A DNA stretch of 8,216 bases, taken from contig JAEXEM010000047.1 in NCBI GenBank assembly GCA_023401045.1, positions 1 to 8,216 of the forward strand, in the 5' to 3' direction. The notes beneath the pieces were generated by a model. It had not been told where the DNA came from, did not search any database, and saw only the letters and a program-made list of their open reading frames with translations. Below are positions 1 to 7,122 of the stretch, in pieces. Source of the stretch: Actinomycetes bacterium. Lineage in GTDB: Bacteria; Actinomycetota; Actinomycetes; Actinomycetales; Cellulomonadaceae. The position numbers were made by a program, and so were the translations under genes. Within the stretch, counting starts at the first letter, position 1. Each line of letters begins with the position of its first letter.

Positions 1-37
1 CCCCGGGGCCTGGGCCGACCGGCTCGGGTGGACGGCG

Positions 38-1408
38 TCAGCGCTCGGTGCGCACCACGGGCCGCGCCGCGCCGGCGCCGTGCTCCTCGAGGTACGCCTC
101 CTGCTGCGGCCCGTCGGGGAGCTGCTCGTCGTGCGGCCCGGTGAACGCCTGCGAGCGCGTGACGGCCTCGACGCTCCCGGTGAACAGGTGCGCGTCGGAA
201 CCGTCCGACGGCCGCTCGGTCGGCGCCCGCAGCACGAGGTGACGCGCGTCGGACTCCCAGCGGGTGCGCGGCAGCGCCTCGGGGGCCGCCGCGCGCAGCC
301 AGGCCACGAGCCCCTCGCGCACGTGGCAGCGCAGGTCGAAGAGGGTCGGGGCGTCGACGGCCGAGGCGAGCGCGCGCACCCGCACGAGGCTGCCGACGGC
401 GTCGGTCACCTGGAGCACCCCGACGCGCCCGTCCCACAGGTCGGTCTCGTGCAGGAGGCGCGTGAGCTCGGCGCGCATCGCGTCGACCGGGACGTGCCAG
501 TCGACGTCGATCTCGACGGTGCCGAGCAGGTCGGAGGCGCGGCGGGTCCAGTTCTCGAACGGGGTCGTCGTGAAGTACGTCGAGGGCAGGATGAGCCGTC
601 GGTCGTCCCAGACGTGGACGACGACGTACGTCAGGGTGATCTCCTCGATGCGGCCCCACTCGCCCTCCGCGATGACGACGTCGTCGACCCGGATGGCACC
701 GGTGAAGGCGAGCTGCAGGCCGGCGAAGACGTTGGCGAGCGAGCTCTGGGCCGCGAGGCCGGCGACGATCGACAGCAGACCGGCGGACGCGAAGATGCTC
801 GTGCCCACCGCGCGGGCGGCCGGGAAGGTGAGCAGCACGACGGCGATCGCGACGACGACGAGCGCGGCGACCGTGAGGCGCCGCACGACCTGGACCTGCG
901 TGCGGACGCGGCGGGCCGTCCGGTTGTCCTTGACGTCCATCCGGTAGCGCCGCATGGCGACGTCCTCGAGGACGAACGCGAGCGCGCCGACGAGCCACGT
1001 CGTCACCACGACGAGGGCGATGAGCAGCGCGTGCTCGACGGGTGGGCGCCAGCTGAGGGTGTTCTCGGTCGCGACACGGAACGCGACCCACACGGCGCCG
1101 ACCGCGAGCACGGCGCTCAGCGGCCGCCGGCAGCGGCGCGCGAGGTCGTCGGCGACAGCGGTGCGCCGTCCGGCGTGTCGGACGAGCGCGACGAGCAGAC
1201 CGCCGACCGTGAGGGCCGTGACGAGCGCGACGGCGAGGGAGGCGGTGAGCAGGACGACCCCGCCGACGTCGCCGGCGATCTGTGCGGCGTCGGGCGACGG
1301 GCCGGGGGTCGCGGCGGTGACGGCGGAGGCGAGCGCCGTCGGGTCGGAGGGAGTCTGCGGAGCGGGCGGCGCGGCCGCGAGGGGCGCGCCCTGGAGGGGG
1401 TGCGTCAC
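38..1408 (-). CDS. MscS-family mechanosensitive ion channel
   Basis: A 456-residue membrane protein that probably opens under membrane tension to release solutes during hypo-osmotic shock. It has an Ala/Pro-rich N-terminus (about 1-45), then hydrophobic segments near 48-76, 97-113, 125-148 and 176-195. An MscS-like pore helix follows near 200-237, with the small-residue stretch GLAAQSSLANVFAG (217-230). After it comes the beta-domain pattern (RVDDVV...GEWGRIEEITLTYV, then LILPSTYF and FENWTRR, about 240-290) known from MscS proteins. The tail (about 395-456) is polar, low in complexity and probably disordered. The GTG start fits a TACCGT hexamer six bases upstream. The protein is longer than E. 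coli MscS (286 residues) because of the extra N-terminal helices and the tail. The gene stands alone, and its 3' end lies 37 bases from the window edge. The family is clear; the gating and ion preference are not. Confidence 0.93.
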   Translation of the reverse strand: MTHPLQGAPLAAAPPAPQTPSDPTALASAVTAATPGPSPDAAQIAGDVGGVVLLTASLAVALVTALTVGGLLVALVRHAGRRTAVADDLARRCRRPLSAVLAVGAVWVAFRVATENTLSWRPPVEHALLIALVVVTTWLVGALAFVLEDVAMRRYRMDVKDNRTARRVRTQVQVVRRLTVAALVVVAIAVVLLTFPAARAVGTSIFASAGLLSIVAGLAAQSSLANVFAGLQLAFTGAIRVDDVVIAEGEWGRIEEITLTYVVVHVWDDRRLILPSTYFTTTPFENWTRRASDLLGTVEIDVDWHVPVDAMRAELTRLLHETDLWDGRVGVLQVTDAVGSLVRVRALASAVDAPTLFDLRCHVREGLVAWLRAAAPEALPRTRWESDARHLVLRAPTERPSDGSDAHLFTGSVEAVTRSQAFTGPHDEQLPDGPQQEAYLEEHGAGAARPVVRTER

Positions 1409-1414
1409 GCTTCC

Positions 1415-1420
1415 ACGGTA
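1415..1420 (-). promoter_or_regulatory. Candidate -10 element (TACCGT), leaderless, for the MscS gene
   Basis: Read on the minus strand, TACCGT fits the actinobacterial TANNNT -10 pattern. It is followed by exactly six bases (GGAAGC) and then the GTG start. No Shine-Dalgarno sequence is visible, so transcription would begin at or next to the G of GTG. No good -35 hexamer is seen. Confidence 0.5.
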
Positions 1421-1505
1421 GGGGCAGGCCCCCCGGGTGGCGCGAGCCCTGGGGGCCGACTGCGGCGGACGTCACACGGTGGTGCGAGTCACGTCGGCAG
1501 GTGCG

Positions 1506-1527
1506 GTCGGCCCGTCCCCGGGCCGAC
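1506..1527. repeat. Inverted repeat, 8-bp perfect stem
   Basis: GTCGGCCC and GGGCCGAC are exact reverse complements separated by the six-base loop GTCCCC. In RNA this would fold into a very stable hairpin. It lies about 100 bases upstream of the minus-strand channel gene and has no U tract. It may be a structural element, part of an unrecognised RNA, or chance in GC-rich DNA. Confidence 0.55.
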
Positions 1528-1554
1528 GCAGCGGCGCGACCTGCGGACACGACC

Positions 1555-1584
1555 GGTCCCCCCCCCGACGCCGGGGGCGGGACC
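1555..1584. repeat. Inverted repeat with C9 run
   Basis: GGTCCC (1555-1560) pairs with GGGACC (1579-1584). Inside it, five Cs pair with GGGGG (1573-1577) across a one-base bulge, leaving a short loop around GACGCC. The left arm includes nine consecutive Cs (1558-1566), a tract prone to slippage and to sequencing error. With the 8-bp hairpin 28 bases to its left it forms a tandem pair of stems. The function is unknown. Confidence 0.5.
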
Positions 1585-1942
1585 TGGTGCAGGGGCAGTC
1601 TCGCCGGCACGAGGCGTGGCTGCTCCCGGACCCCGGAGGGCCGGCCCGGCTCTCGCCGGACCCTGGGTGGTGCGGATGTATGACGTTGGTCGTGACCCGC
1701 GCGGCCGTTCACAGCAGGACCACGATCGACTGCCTGACGAGGATGGCACCGGTACGTGACCGCCGCATCTCGAACGTGCGACCAGATGACGACACGTGCT
1801 TTGCCTCCTGCGGACGATCCACCGGGCGACCGGGACTCGCCCGCCCCTCGTCCCACCGTTCGACGCGGGCGCGGTCCGGGCGCCTGACCTGCGGCGGCCC
1901 ACGAGGGCCCGAAGGTCCCTGTCACCCCGGGCACGTCGGTCG

Positions 1943-1948
1943 TAATCT
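1943..1948 (+). promoter_or_regulatory. Candidate -10 element (TAATCT) for the PEPCK-like gene
   Basis: TAATCT is the best TANNNT match in the less GC-rich stretch just upstream of the gene. It would place transcription initiation near 1955 and leave an untranslated leader of about 90 bases, unlike the leaderless layout of the minus-strand genes. The -35 region at the expected distance (TGTCAC) is a poor match. Confidence 0.35.
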
Positions 1949-2032
1949 CCTGGTAAAGAGCACACCGGGCGCTGGGCCCGTGGCTGCTCGGCCGGGCCGC
2001 GTGGCGCAGCCCGATCACCCGGCCCCATGGTG

Positions 2033-2038
2033 AAGGAG
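2033..2038 (+). promoter_or_regulatory. Shine-Dalgarno AAGGAG that decides the start of the PEPCK-like gene
   Basis: AAGGAG lies six bases before the GTG at 2045, an ideal spacing. The longer in-frame alternative, ATG at 2027, has no ribosome binding sequence in front of it and would place the Shine-Dalgarno inside the coding region. The GTG start is therefore preferred. Confidence 0.75.
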
Positions 2039-2044
2039 CTGCCC

Positions 2045-3955
2045 GTGAGCATCACCGCGACCGGCCCTCTGGCGGACGTCTCGCTCGCACCCGAGGTGCG
2101 CGCCGTCCTCGAGGCCAGCCCTCGGATCGTCGTCCCCGCCACCCGGGAGGAGCTGTACCGCCTCGCACTCGGACCCGACGGCGGGCCCGAGTTCACCGTC
2201 GAGTACGAGGTCGACGGGCAGATGGTCCCCGAGGCCACCGTGACGCGCTGCCGCAACGGCGTCGCCGTCAACTACCCCGAGGACTACATGCGCCGGCGCG
2301 ACCCGGACTGCATGCGCATCGCCGACGACCTGCCGACCGACAAGCCGCGCTACCGCGACGTCTTCGGCGAGGAGTTCGCACCCACGCGCCAGGCGACGCT
2401 CGACTGGCTGGGCACGCAGGAGCTCGTCGTCGTGCCCTTCAAGGCCGGCGGCCCGCGCTTCGGCTACCCCTCGCTGGCGATCGTGCCGCTCAACAGCGCG
2501 TTCTTCGCGCTCACCCTCGTCGACCTGCAGGGCTGGGTGACCTTCGACGAGATCGGCCCGTTCACGCCGCGCTCGATCCTCTACGTCGCCCCGCCGTTCC
2601 GGCACACGCGCTTCGGCGGCCGGCAGGTCGTCGTCCACAACCGGTCCGAGACCCTGCACGAGGTCTGGGCGTACAACCTCTACCCCGGGCCGAGCGCCAA
2701 GAAGGGCGTCTTCTCGGTGCTCCTCGACATCGGCGAGCACGAGGGCTGGCTCACCGCGCACGCGTCGAGCGTGCGGGTGACCACCCCGTACGAGAACGTC
2801 ACCGTCATCATGCACGAGGGCGCCTCGGGCGGCGGCAAGTCCGAGATGTGCCAGGAGATCCGGCGCGAGGGCGACGGGCGCATCCTCGTCGGCACGAACG
2901 TCGTGCGGAACGAGCCTTACCACATCACGCTCGGCGAGACCTCGGCGCTCGCACCCGTGACGGACGACATGACGCTCTGCCACCCGTCGGTGCAGAAGGG
3001 CAACGGCCGCCTCGTCGTCGCCGACGCCGAGGCCGGCTGGTTCGTGCGCGTCGACAACCTCACGCACTACGGCGAGGACCCCGCGTTCGAGAAGGCCGTC
3101 ATCCAGCCCGACGAGCCGCTGCTGTTCCTGTCGATCGACGGCGTCGCCGACGCGACCGCGCTGCCGTGGGAGCACACGCGCGACTCGAACGGCAAGCCGT
3201 GCCCGAACCCGCGCGTCGTCATCCCCCGGCGGTTCGTCAGGAACGTCGTCAGCGAGCCGATGGAGGTCGACGTCCGCACGTTCGGCGTCCGGATGCCGCT
3301 GTGCACCCGGGAGAACCCCACCTACGGGATCATGGGGATGATGCACCTCATCCCGCCGTCGCTGGCGTGGGTGTGGCGGCTCATCGCGCCGCGCGGGGAC
3401 AAGAACCCCTCGATCGGCGAGAGCAAGGACGTGAAGAAGGCCCTCAAGCACGGCGGCATGGTCGCCGAGGGCGTCGGCTCGTACTGGCCGTTCTCCACGG
3501 GCACGAAGGTCGCCGCGGCGAACCTCCTGCTGCGCCAGCTCGTCGAGAACGACCGCACCCGGTACGTCCTCACGCCGAACCAGCACATCGGCGCCTACAA
3601 GGTCGGGTTCTCGGCCGAGTGGCTCACCCGCGAGTACCTCGCGCGGCGCGGCGGCGGCCGGATCCTGCGCGAGCAGCTCACCCCGGCGCGGTGCTCCCTG
3701 TTCGGGTACCGGCCGCTGGAGATCAAGCTCGACGGCCAGCAGATCCGCCCGACGCTGCTGCAGCCCGAGTACCAGTCCCAGGTCGGCGTCGACGCGTACG
3801 ACGCCGGCTGCCGGATCCTCACGGAGTTCTTCCGGTCCGAGCTCGAGCAGTTCCTCACCGACGAGCTCGACCCGCTCGGCCGGCGGATCATCGAGCTCGT
3901 CATGCGCGGCGGCACCGTCGAGGAGTACGACGAGATCACCCCGATGTACATCTGA
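2045..3955 (+). CDS. DUF4914-type protein with a PEP carboxykinase-like core
   Basis: A 636-residue soluble protein. From memory it matches the uncharacterised DUF4914 family. By eye it shares collinear motifs with ATP-type PEP carboxykinase (PEPCK). YPGPSAKKGVFSV carries a lysine pair (K219, K220), and H239 (HASSV) follows exactly 19 residues after the second lysine, as K213 and H232 do in E. coli. Then come the Walker A GASGGGKS (259-266), DAEAGW (327-332, compare DDEHGW), NPRVVIP (388-394, compare NTRVSYP) and FGVRMPL (413-419, compare FGVLPP). The Walker A context GKSEM also recalls HPr kinase. Differences from PEPCK: about 60 instead of about 14 residues separate the P-loop from the acidic motif, and A328 falls where metal ligand D269 is expected. 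It is likely a cytosolic nucleotide-binding kinase or carboxykinase relative; the substrate is unknown. It forms a single-gene unit with its own Shine-Dalgarno and terminator. The family name is less certain than the motifs. Confidence 0.85.
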   Translation: MSITATGPLADVSLAPEVRAVLEASPRIVVPATREELYRLALGPDGGPEFTVEYEVDGQMVPEATVTRCRNGVAVNYPEDYMRRRDPDCMRIADDLPTDKPRYRDVFGEEFAPTRQATLDWLGTQELVVVPFKAGGPRFGYPSLAIVPLNSAFFALTLVDLQGWVTFDEIGPFTPRSILYVAPPFRHTRFGGRQVVVHNRSETLHEVWAYNLYPGPSAKKGVFSVLLDIGEHEGWLTAHASSVRVTTPYENVTVIMHEGASGGGKSEMCQEIRREGDGRILVGTNVVRNEPYHITLGETSALAPVTDDMTLCHPSVQKGNGRLVVADAEAGWFVRVDNLTHYGEDPAFEKAVIQPDEPLLFLSIDGVADATALPWEHTRDSNGKPCPNPRVVIPRRFVRNVVSEPMEVDVRTFGVRMPLCTRENPTYGIMGMMHLIPPSLAWVWRLIAPRGDKNPSIGESKDVKKALKHGGMVAEGVGSYWPFSTGTKVAAANLLLRQLVENDRTRYVLTPNQHIGAYKVGFSAEWLTREYLARRGGGRILREQLTPARCSLFGYRPLEIKLDGQQIRPTLLQPEYQSQVGVDAYDAGCRILTEFFRSELEQFLTDELDPLGRRIIELVMRGGTVEEYDEITPMYI

Positions 3956-3980
3956 CGACGACCCGCGTCCGACGTCGACG

Positions 3981-4010
3981 AGGGGCCGCGCCCGCACGGG
4001 CGCGGCCCCT
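3981..4010 (+). terminator. Perfect 14-bp stem terminator after the PEPCK-like gene
   Basis: AGGGGCCGCGCCCG (3981-3994) is exactly complementary to 3997-4010, with only CA between the arms. The stem starts 26 bases after the TGA. The sequence after it (TGCCGTGCC) is not a U tract, which is common for terminators in GC-rich actinobacteria. The fold is symmetric, but the neighbouring genes both run plus, so it most likely separates the PEPCK-like gene from the ATPase. Confidence 0.85.
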
Positions 4011-4037
4011 TGCCGTGCCGTCCCGCCGTCCCGGTGC

Positions 4038-4043
4038 CACGAT
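4038..4043 (+). promoter_or_regulatory. Weak candidate -10 element (CACGAT) for the P-type ATPase
   Basis: CACGAT sits between the terminator and the ATPase gene and would give a leader of roughly 28 bases that includes the Shine-Dalgarno. It departs from TANNNT at the first base and has no clear -35. It is listed because the strong terminator upstream implies that a promoter must lie in 4011-4077. Confidence 0.25.
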
Positions 4044-4067
4044 GCCAGGAGGCCATCCGCACCAGCG

Positions 4068-4074
4068 AAGGTGA
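4068..4074 (+). promoter_or_regulatory. Shine-Dalgarno AAGGTGA for the P-type ATPase
   Basis: AAGGTGA matches the anti-Shine-Dalgarno end of 16S rRNA and ends three bases before the ATG at 4078. It supports this ATG as the start. Confidence 0.6.
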
Positions 4075-4077
4075 CGT

Positions 4078-6795
4078 ATGACGAGCACCCCGACCGGCGG
4101 CACCCCGCCGGCGACCGATGCCGCGGAGCGTCCCTGGGCGGAGCCGCCCGAGGTCGTCCTCGCCCGGCTCGGCGTGACGCCCGACGGGCTCGGCGAGGGT
4201 GAGGCGTTCGTCCGCCTCGACGCGGTGGGGCCGAACCGCCTGCCGACGCCCCCGCGCCGCAACGTCGTCGTGCGCTTCCTCACGCACTTCGACGACGTGC
4301 TCGTCTACATCCTCCTCGGCGCCGCCGTGCTCAAGGCGCTCCTCGGCGACTGGGTGGACTTCACGGTCATCCTCGTCGTCGCGGTCGCCAACGCCGTCGT
4401 CGGGTTCGTCCAGGAGGGGCAGGCCGAGCGTGCGCTCGACGGCATCCGCACGATGCTCTCGCTCAACGCGACGGTGCGCCGCGAGGGCGTGTGGACCGAC
4501 GTCGACGCCGAGGGGCTCGTGCCCGGGGACGTCGTGCGGGTGCGGTCCGGGGACAAGGTGCCCGCCGACGTGCGGCTCGTCGAGTCGACGAACCTCCAGG
4601 TCGACGAGTCCGCGCTCACCGGCGAGTCCGTCCCCGCGGTCAAGGACGTCGCACCCGTGGGTGCCGACGCCGGGATCGGCGACCGCACGAGCATGCTCTT
4701 CTCCGGGACGATCGTCGCCGCGGGCACCGCGGTGGGGGTCGTCACCGCGACCGGGGGCGGCACCGAGATCGGCCGCATCCAGTCGCTCATCGCCTCGACC
4801 GACGCGACGCGGACCCCGCTGCAGCTCCAGCTCGCGCGGCTCGGGACGCTGCTCTCGCGCGCCATCCTCGTCATGGCCTGCGTCATGCTCGTCGTCGGTC
4901 GCCTCGTCCACGACTTCGCGCTCCCCGAGCTCGTCTCGGCGGCGATCGGGTTCGCCGTCGCGGCGGTGCCCGAGGGGCTCCCGGCGCTCGTGACGATCAC
5001 GCTCGCGCTCGGCGTGCAGCAGATGGCCCGTCGCCGCGCGATCACCCGCAAGCTGCCCGCGGTCGAGGCCCTCGGGTCGGTGACGACGATCTGCTCGGAC
5101 AAGACCGGCACGCTGACGAGGAACGAGATGACCGCCCGCACGGTCGTCACCGCCGAGCACACGTACGCCGTCGACGGGCTGGGGTACGAACCGACCGGTC
5201 GCGTCACGCTCGACGGCTCCCCCGCGGCCCTGCCCGACCATCCCGACCTCCTCGCGCTCGTCCAGGCCGGCGCGCTGTGCAACGACGCCCACGTCGCGCA
5301 GGACGACGCGGGCCGGTGGACGCTCGTCGGACAGCCCACCGAGGGCGCCCTCGCGACGCTCGCCCTCAAGGCGGGCGCCCGCACCCGGGACGTGCGACGC
5401 GTCGCCGGCGTGCCCTTCGAGTCGACGAACAAGCTCTCGGCGACGCTCGACGCCCTGCCGGGCGGGACGCTGCAGGTCGACGTCGTCGGTGCGCCCGACC
5501 GCCTGCTCGACCGTGCCACGAGCCAGCGCGGCGTCGACGGCCGACCGGCCCCGCTCGACCGCGCGCACTGGGAGCGCACCGTCGACGAGCTCGGCGGGCA
5601 GGGCCTGCGCGTCCTGGCGACCGCGCGCCGCGCCGCCGCGCCCGGCACCGACGGGCTCGTCCTCGACGACGTCACCGACCTCCAGCTGCTCGGGCTCGTC
5701 GGCATCGTCGACCCGCCGCGGCCCGAGGCGGTCGAGGCGATCGCCCTGTGCCACCGGGCGGGCATCGCGGTGAAGATGATCACCGGTGACCACGCGGGCA
5801 CGGCCGTCGCCATCGCGCGGGAGCTCGGCATCGTCGCGGCCGACGGCGAGGTGCACGCGCTCAACGGCACCGAGCTCGAGGCGATGAGCCAGGAGGAGCT
5901 GCGCACCCACGTCCAGGACGTCGACGTGTACGCGCGCACGAGCCCGGAGCACAAGATCCGCATCGTGCGGGCCCTGCAGTCGCAGCACGAGGTCGTCGCG
6001 ATGACCGGGGACGGCGTGAACGACGCGCCGGCGCTCACGCGCGCCGACGTCGGCATCGCCATGGGCATCAAGGGCACCGAGGCGACGAAGGACGCCGCGG
6101 AGATCGTCCTCGCCGACGACAACTTCGCGACGATCGAGCGGGCCGTCGAGGAGGGGCGACGGATCTACGACAACATCCGCAAGTCCGTCGTCTTCCTCCT
6201 GCCGACGAACGGCGCGCAGTCCCTCGTCATCCTCGTCGCGGTGCTGCTCGGTCTCGCGCTGCCGCTCAGCCCGGTCCAGATCCTCTGGGTCAACCTCGTG
6301 ACGGCCGTGACGCTCTCCCTCGCCCTGGCCTACGAGCCCGCGGAGCCCGGGATCATGGACCGCCATCCGCGCTCGCCCCGCGAGCCGGTGCTCTCACGCC
6401 CGGCCCTCGTCGTCGTCGTGTGGGCGTCGCTGCTCATCGGGGCGGCGACCCTCGCGGTCTACCTCGTCGAGAAGGACGTCGGCGCCGACGACGACGTCGC
6501 GCGCACGGCCGCCGTCACCATGCTCGTGCTCGGCCAGACGGCGTTCCTGCTGTCGTGCCGGTTCCTCAACGGCTCGAGCCTCACGTGGCGCGTCCTCACG
6601 GGCAACCGCGCGGTGTGGGTCGCGGTCGGTGTGCTCCTCGCGCTCCAGCTCGTCTTCGTCTACGCGCCCTTCATGCACGCGTGGTTCGGGTCGGCGCCCG
6701 TCGGGTGGTGGGACTGGGCCCTCACGGCGGCCGTCGCGGTCGGAGTCTTCCTCCTGGCCGAGCTGGGCAAGGCGGTGGCGCGGCGGGTGCGGTGA
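4078..6795 (+). CDS. P2-type cation-transporting ATPase
   Basis: A 905-residue membrane pump that uses ATP through an aspartyl-phosphate intermediate. In order: an N-terminal cation-ATPase domain (about 18-60); membrane helices 1-2 (about 64-112); an actuator domain with TGES (181-184); helices 3-4 with VPEGLP (297-302); phosphorylated D341 in CSDKTGTLT; the nucleotide domain (F447, K452); TGD (569-571); the hinge TGDGVNDAP (643-651); and six C-terminal helices from about 700 to 896, ending in [11 protein letters not shown]. All catalytic motifs are intact and the length is normal for the family. Two oddities: the usual KGAP motif reads VGAP (470-473), and the SERCA calcium ligands E771 and D800 correspond to Q714 and A743, while E309, N768, N796 and T799 are kept (E299, N711, N739, T742). 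The layout LWVNLVTAV...PAEPGIMDR resembles bacterial CtpF/PacL-like pumps. The ion (Ca, Mg, Mn, Na or other) cannot be assigned from sequence. Confidence 0.96.
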   Translation: MTSTPTGGTPPATDAAERPWAEPPEVVLARLGVTPDGLGEGEAFVRLDAVGPNRLPTPPRRNVVVRFLTHFDDVLVYILLGAAVLKALLGDWVDFTVILVVAVANAVVGFVQEGQAERALDGIRTMLSLNATVRREGVWTDVDAEGLVPGDVVRVRSGDKVPADVRLVESTNLQVDESALTGESVPAVKDVAPVGADAGIGDRTSMLFSGTIVAAGTAVGVVTATGGGTEIGRIQSLIASTDATRTPLQLQLARLGTLLSRAILVMACVMLVVGRLVHDFALPELVSAAIGFAVAAVPEGLPALVTITLALGVQQMARRRAITRKLPAVEALGSVTTICSDKTGTLTRNEMTARTVVTAEHTYAVDGLGYEPTGRVTLDGSPAALPDHPDLLALVQAGALCNDAHVAQDDAGRWTLVGQPTEGALATLALKAGARTRDVRRVAGVPFESTNKLSATLDALPGGTLQVDVVGAPDRLLDRATSQRGVDGRPAPLDRAHWERTVDELGGQGLRVLATARRAAAPGTDGLVLDDVTDLQLLGLVGIVDPPRPEAVEAIALCHRAGIAVKMITGDHAGTAVAIARELGIVAADGEVHALNGTELEAMSQEELRTHVQDVDVYARTSPEHKIRIVRALQSQHEVVAMTGDGVNDAPALTRADVGIAMGIKGTEATKDAAEIVLADDNFATIERAVEEGRRIYDNIRKSVVFLLPTNGAQSLVILVAVLLGLALPLSPVQILWVNLVTAVTLSLALAYEPAEPGIMDRHPRSPREPVLSRPALVVVVWASLLIGAATLAVYLVEKDVGADDDVARTAAVTMLVLGQTAFLLSCRFLNGSSLTWRVLTGNRAVWVAVGVLLALQLVFVYAPFMHAWFGSAPVGWWDWALTAAVAVGVFLLAELGKAVARRVR

Positions 6796-6810
6796 ACGGG
6801 CACCCTCGCC

Positions 6811-7110
6811 TCAGGCCGGTGTGCGGTCGGGCGGCACGAACCAGCTGACCGACCGCGCGACGTCCCCCGCACGCAGCCAGGTGTGCCGCTCCGAGCGCGC
6901 GTCCGAGGCGTGCTCGCGCCAGGCGACCATGACGTGCGTGCGGGTCCACCGGATGGCTCGTGCGGCCCGCCACTCCTCCGCCCCGTCGGACCACACGAGC
7001 CGGACGACGACGGCGACGTCCCCCTGCGGACGCGTCGGGATGCCGTCGGGGACCTCGCAGTTGACGACGTCCCGTGCGGGCGGTCGCAGCGGGGACGGGC
7101 GCTCGGACAT
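6811..7110 (-). CDS. Small Trp-rich protein of unknown function, predicted SOS-regulated
   Basis: I do not recognise a named family. The 99-residue protein has a polar, Pro-rich N-terminus (1-30) followed by alternating hydrophobic stretches that suggest a small beta fold: VAVVVRLVWSDG, then ARAIRWTRTHVMVAW, then TWLRAGDVARSVSW. It contains six tryptophans (40, 47, 55, 64, 78, 90) and is rich in Arg. There is no signal peptide or membrane helix, so it is probably cytosolic. An SH3-like or nucleic-acid-binding barrel is possible, but this is inference. Evidence that it is real: the ATG lies exactly six bases after a TAGGAT -10 element, a perfect LexA box adjoins that element, and the codon bias is typical of this genome. 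It ends 15 bases from the convergent ATPase gene. DNA-damage induction is predicted from the operator, not from the protein. Confidence 0.8.
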   Translation of the reverse strand: MSERPSPLRPPARDVVNCEVPDGIPTRPQGDVAVVVRLVWSDGAEEWRAARAIRWTRTHVMVAWREHASDARSERHTWLRAGDVARSVSWFVPPDRTPA

Positions 7111-7116
7111 GCCACC

Positions 7117-7122
7117 ATCCTA
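7117..7122 (-). promoter_or_regulatory. -10 element (TAGGAT) of the SOS-type small gene
   Basis: On the minus strand TAGGAT fits the actinobacterial -10 pattern and is followed by GGTGGC and then the ATG, so the first transcribed base would be at or next to the A of ATG. The LexA box abuts it directly upstream, where a bound repressor would block RNA polymerase. No clear -35 is seen. Confidence 0.65.

Larger units (their letters stand above)
1421..1942. other. Gene-free region with strong hairpins
   Basis: About 520 bases between the channel gene and the next promoter hold no convincing gene. Both strands have open frames here, but their products are Arg/Pro/Gly-rich, show no recognisable motif and lack good ribosome binding sites. 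Visible features are two strong inverted repeats (listed separately), a nine-C run (1558-1566), a GGGCCGGCCC palindrome (1638-1647) and a slightly less GC-rich stretch from about 1670 to 1810. No tRNA or known riboswitch pattern was recognised. A small RNA or an unannotated short gene cannot be excluded. Confidence 0.6.

Noticed and set aside
1..37. Possible terminator of the channel gene around CCCCGGGG at the window edge
   Set aside because: The palindrome is only eight bases with no loop and the sequence is cut at the edge, so no hairpin can be supported.
1741..1753. 13-base direct repeat GGATGGCACCGGT, also at 691-703
   Set aside because: One shared 13-mer in 8 kb of strongly biased sequence is expected by chance, and one copy lies inside the channel gene with no related flanks.
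1770..1785. Possible second LexA box beginning TCGAAC
   Set aside because: Only the left half matches; the right half reads GACCAG instead of GTTCGA.
1437..2033. 198-codon open frame on the plus strand in the gene-free region
   Set aside because: The composition is that of random GC-rich DNA, there is no recognisable domain or good start signal, and it overlaps the PEPCK-like gene's own leader.
2027..2044. ATG at 2027 as the start of the PEPCK-like gene
   Set aside because: It has no Shine-Dalgarno, and the in-frame GTG at 2045 has an ideal AAGGAG six bases upstream.
1489..2271. 260-codon open frame on the minus strand covering the gene-free region and the start of the PEPCK-like gene
   Set aside because: The product is rich in Arg, Pro, Gly and Ser with no motif, has no ribosome binding site, and runs antisense into a clearly real gene.
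3595..6366. 923-codon open frame on the minus strand opposite the ATPase
   Set aside because: It mirrors the ATPase and the end of the PEPCK-like gene. Its Arg/Asp/Glu/His-rich repetitive product is the usual antisense shadow in GC-rich genes.
6796..6810. Bidirectional terminator between the convergent ATPase and SOS-type gene
   Set aside because: The gap is only 15 bases and contains no inverted repeat; any terminator would have to lie within the coding sequences.
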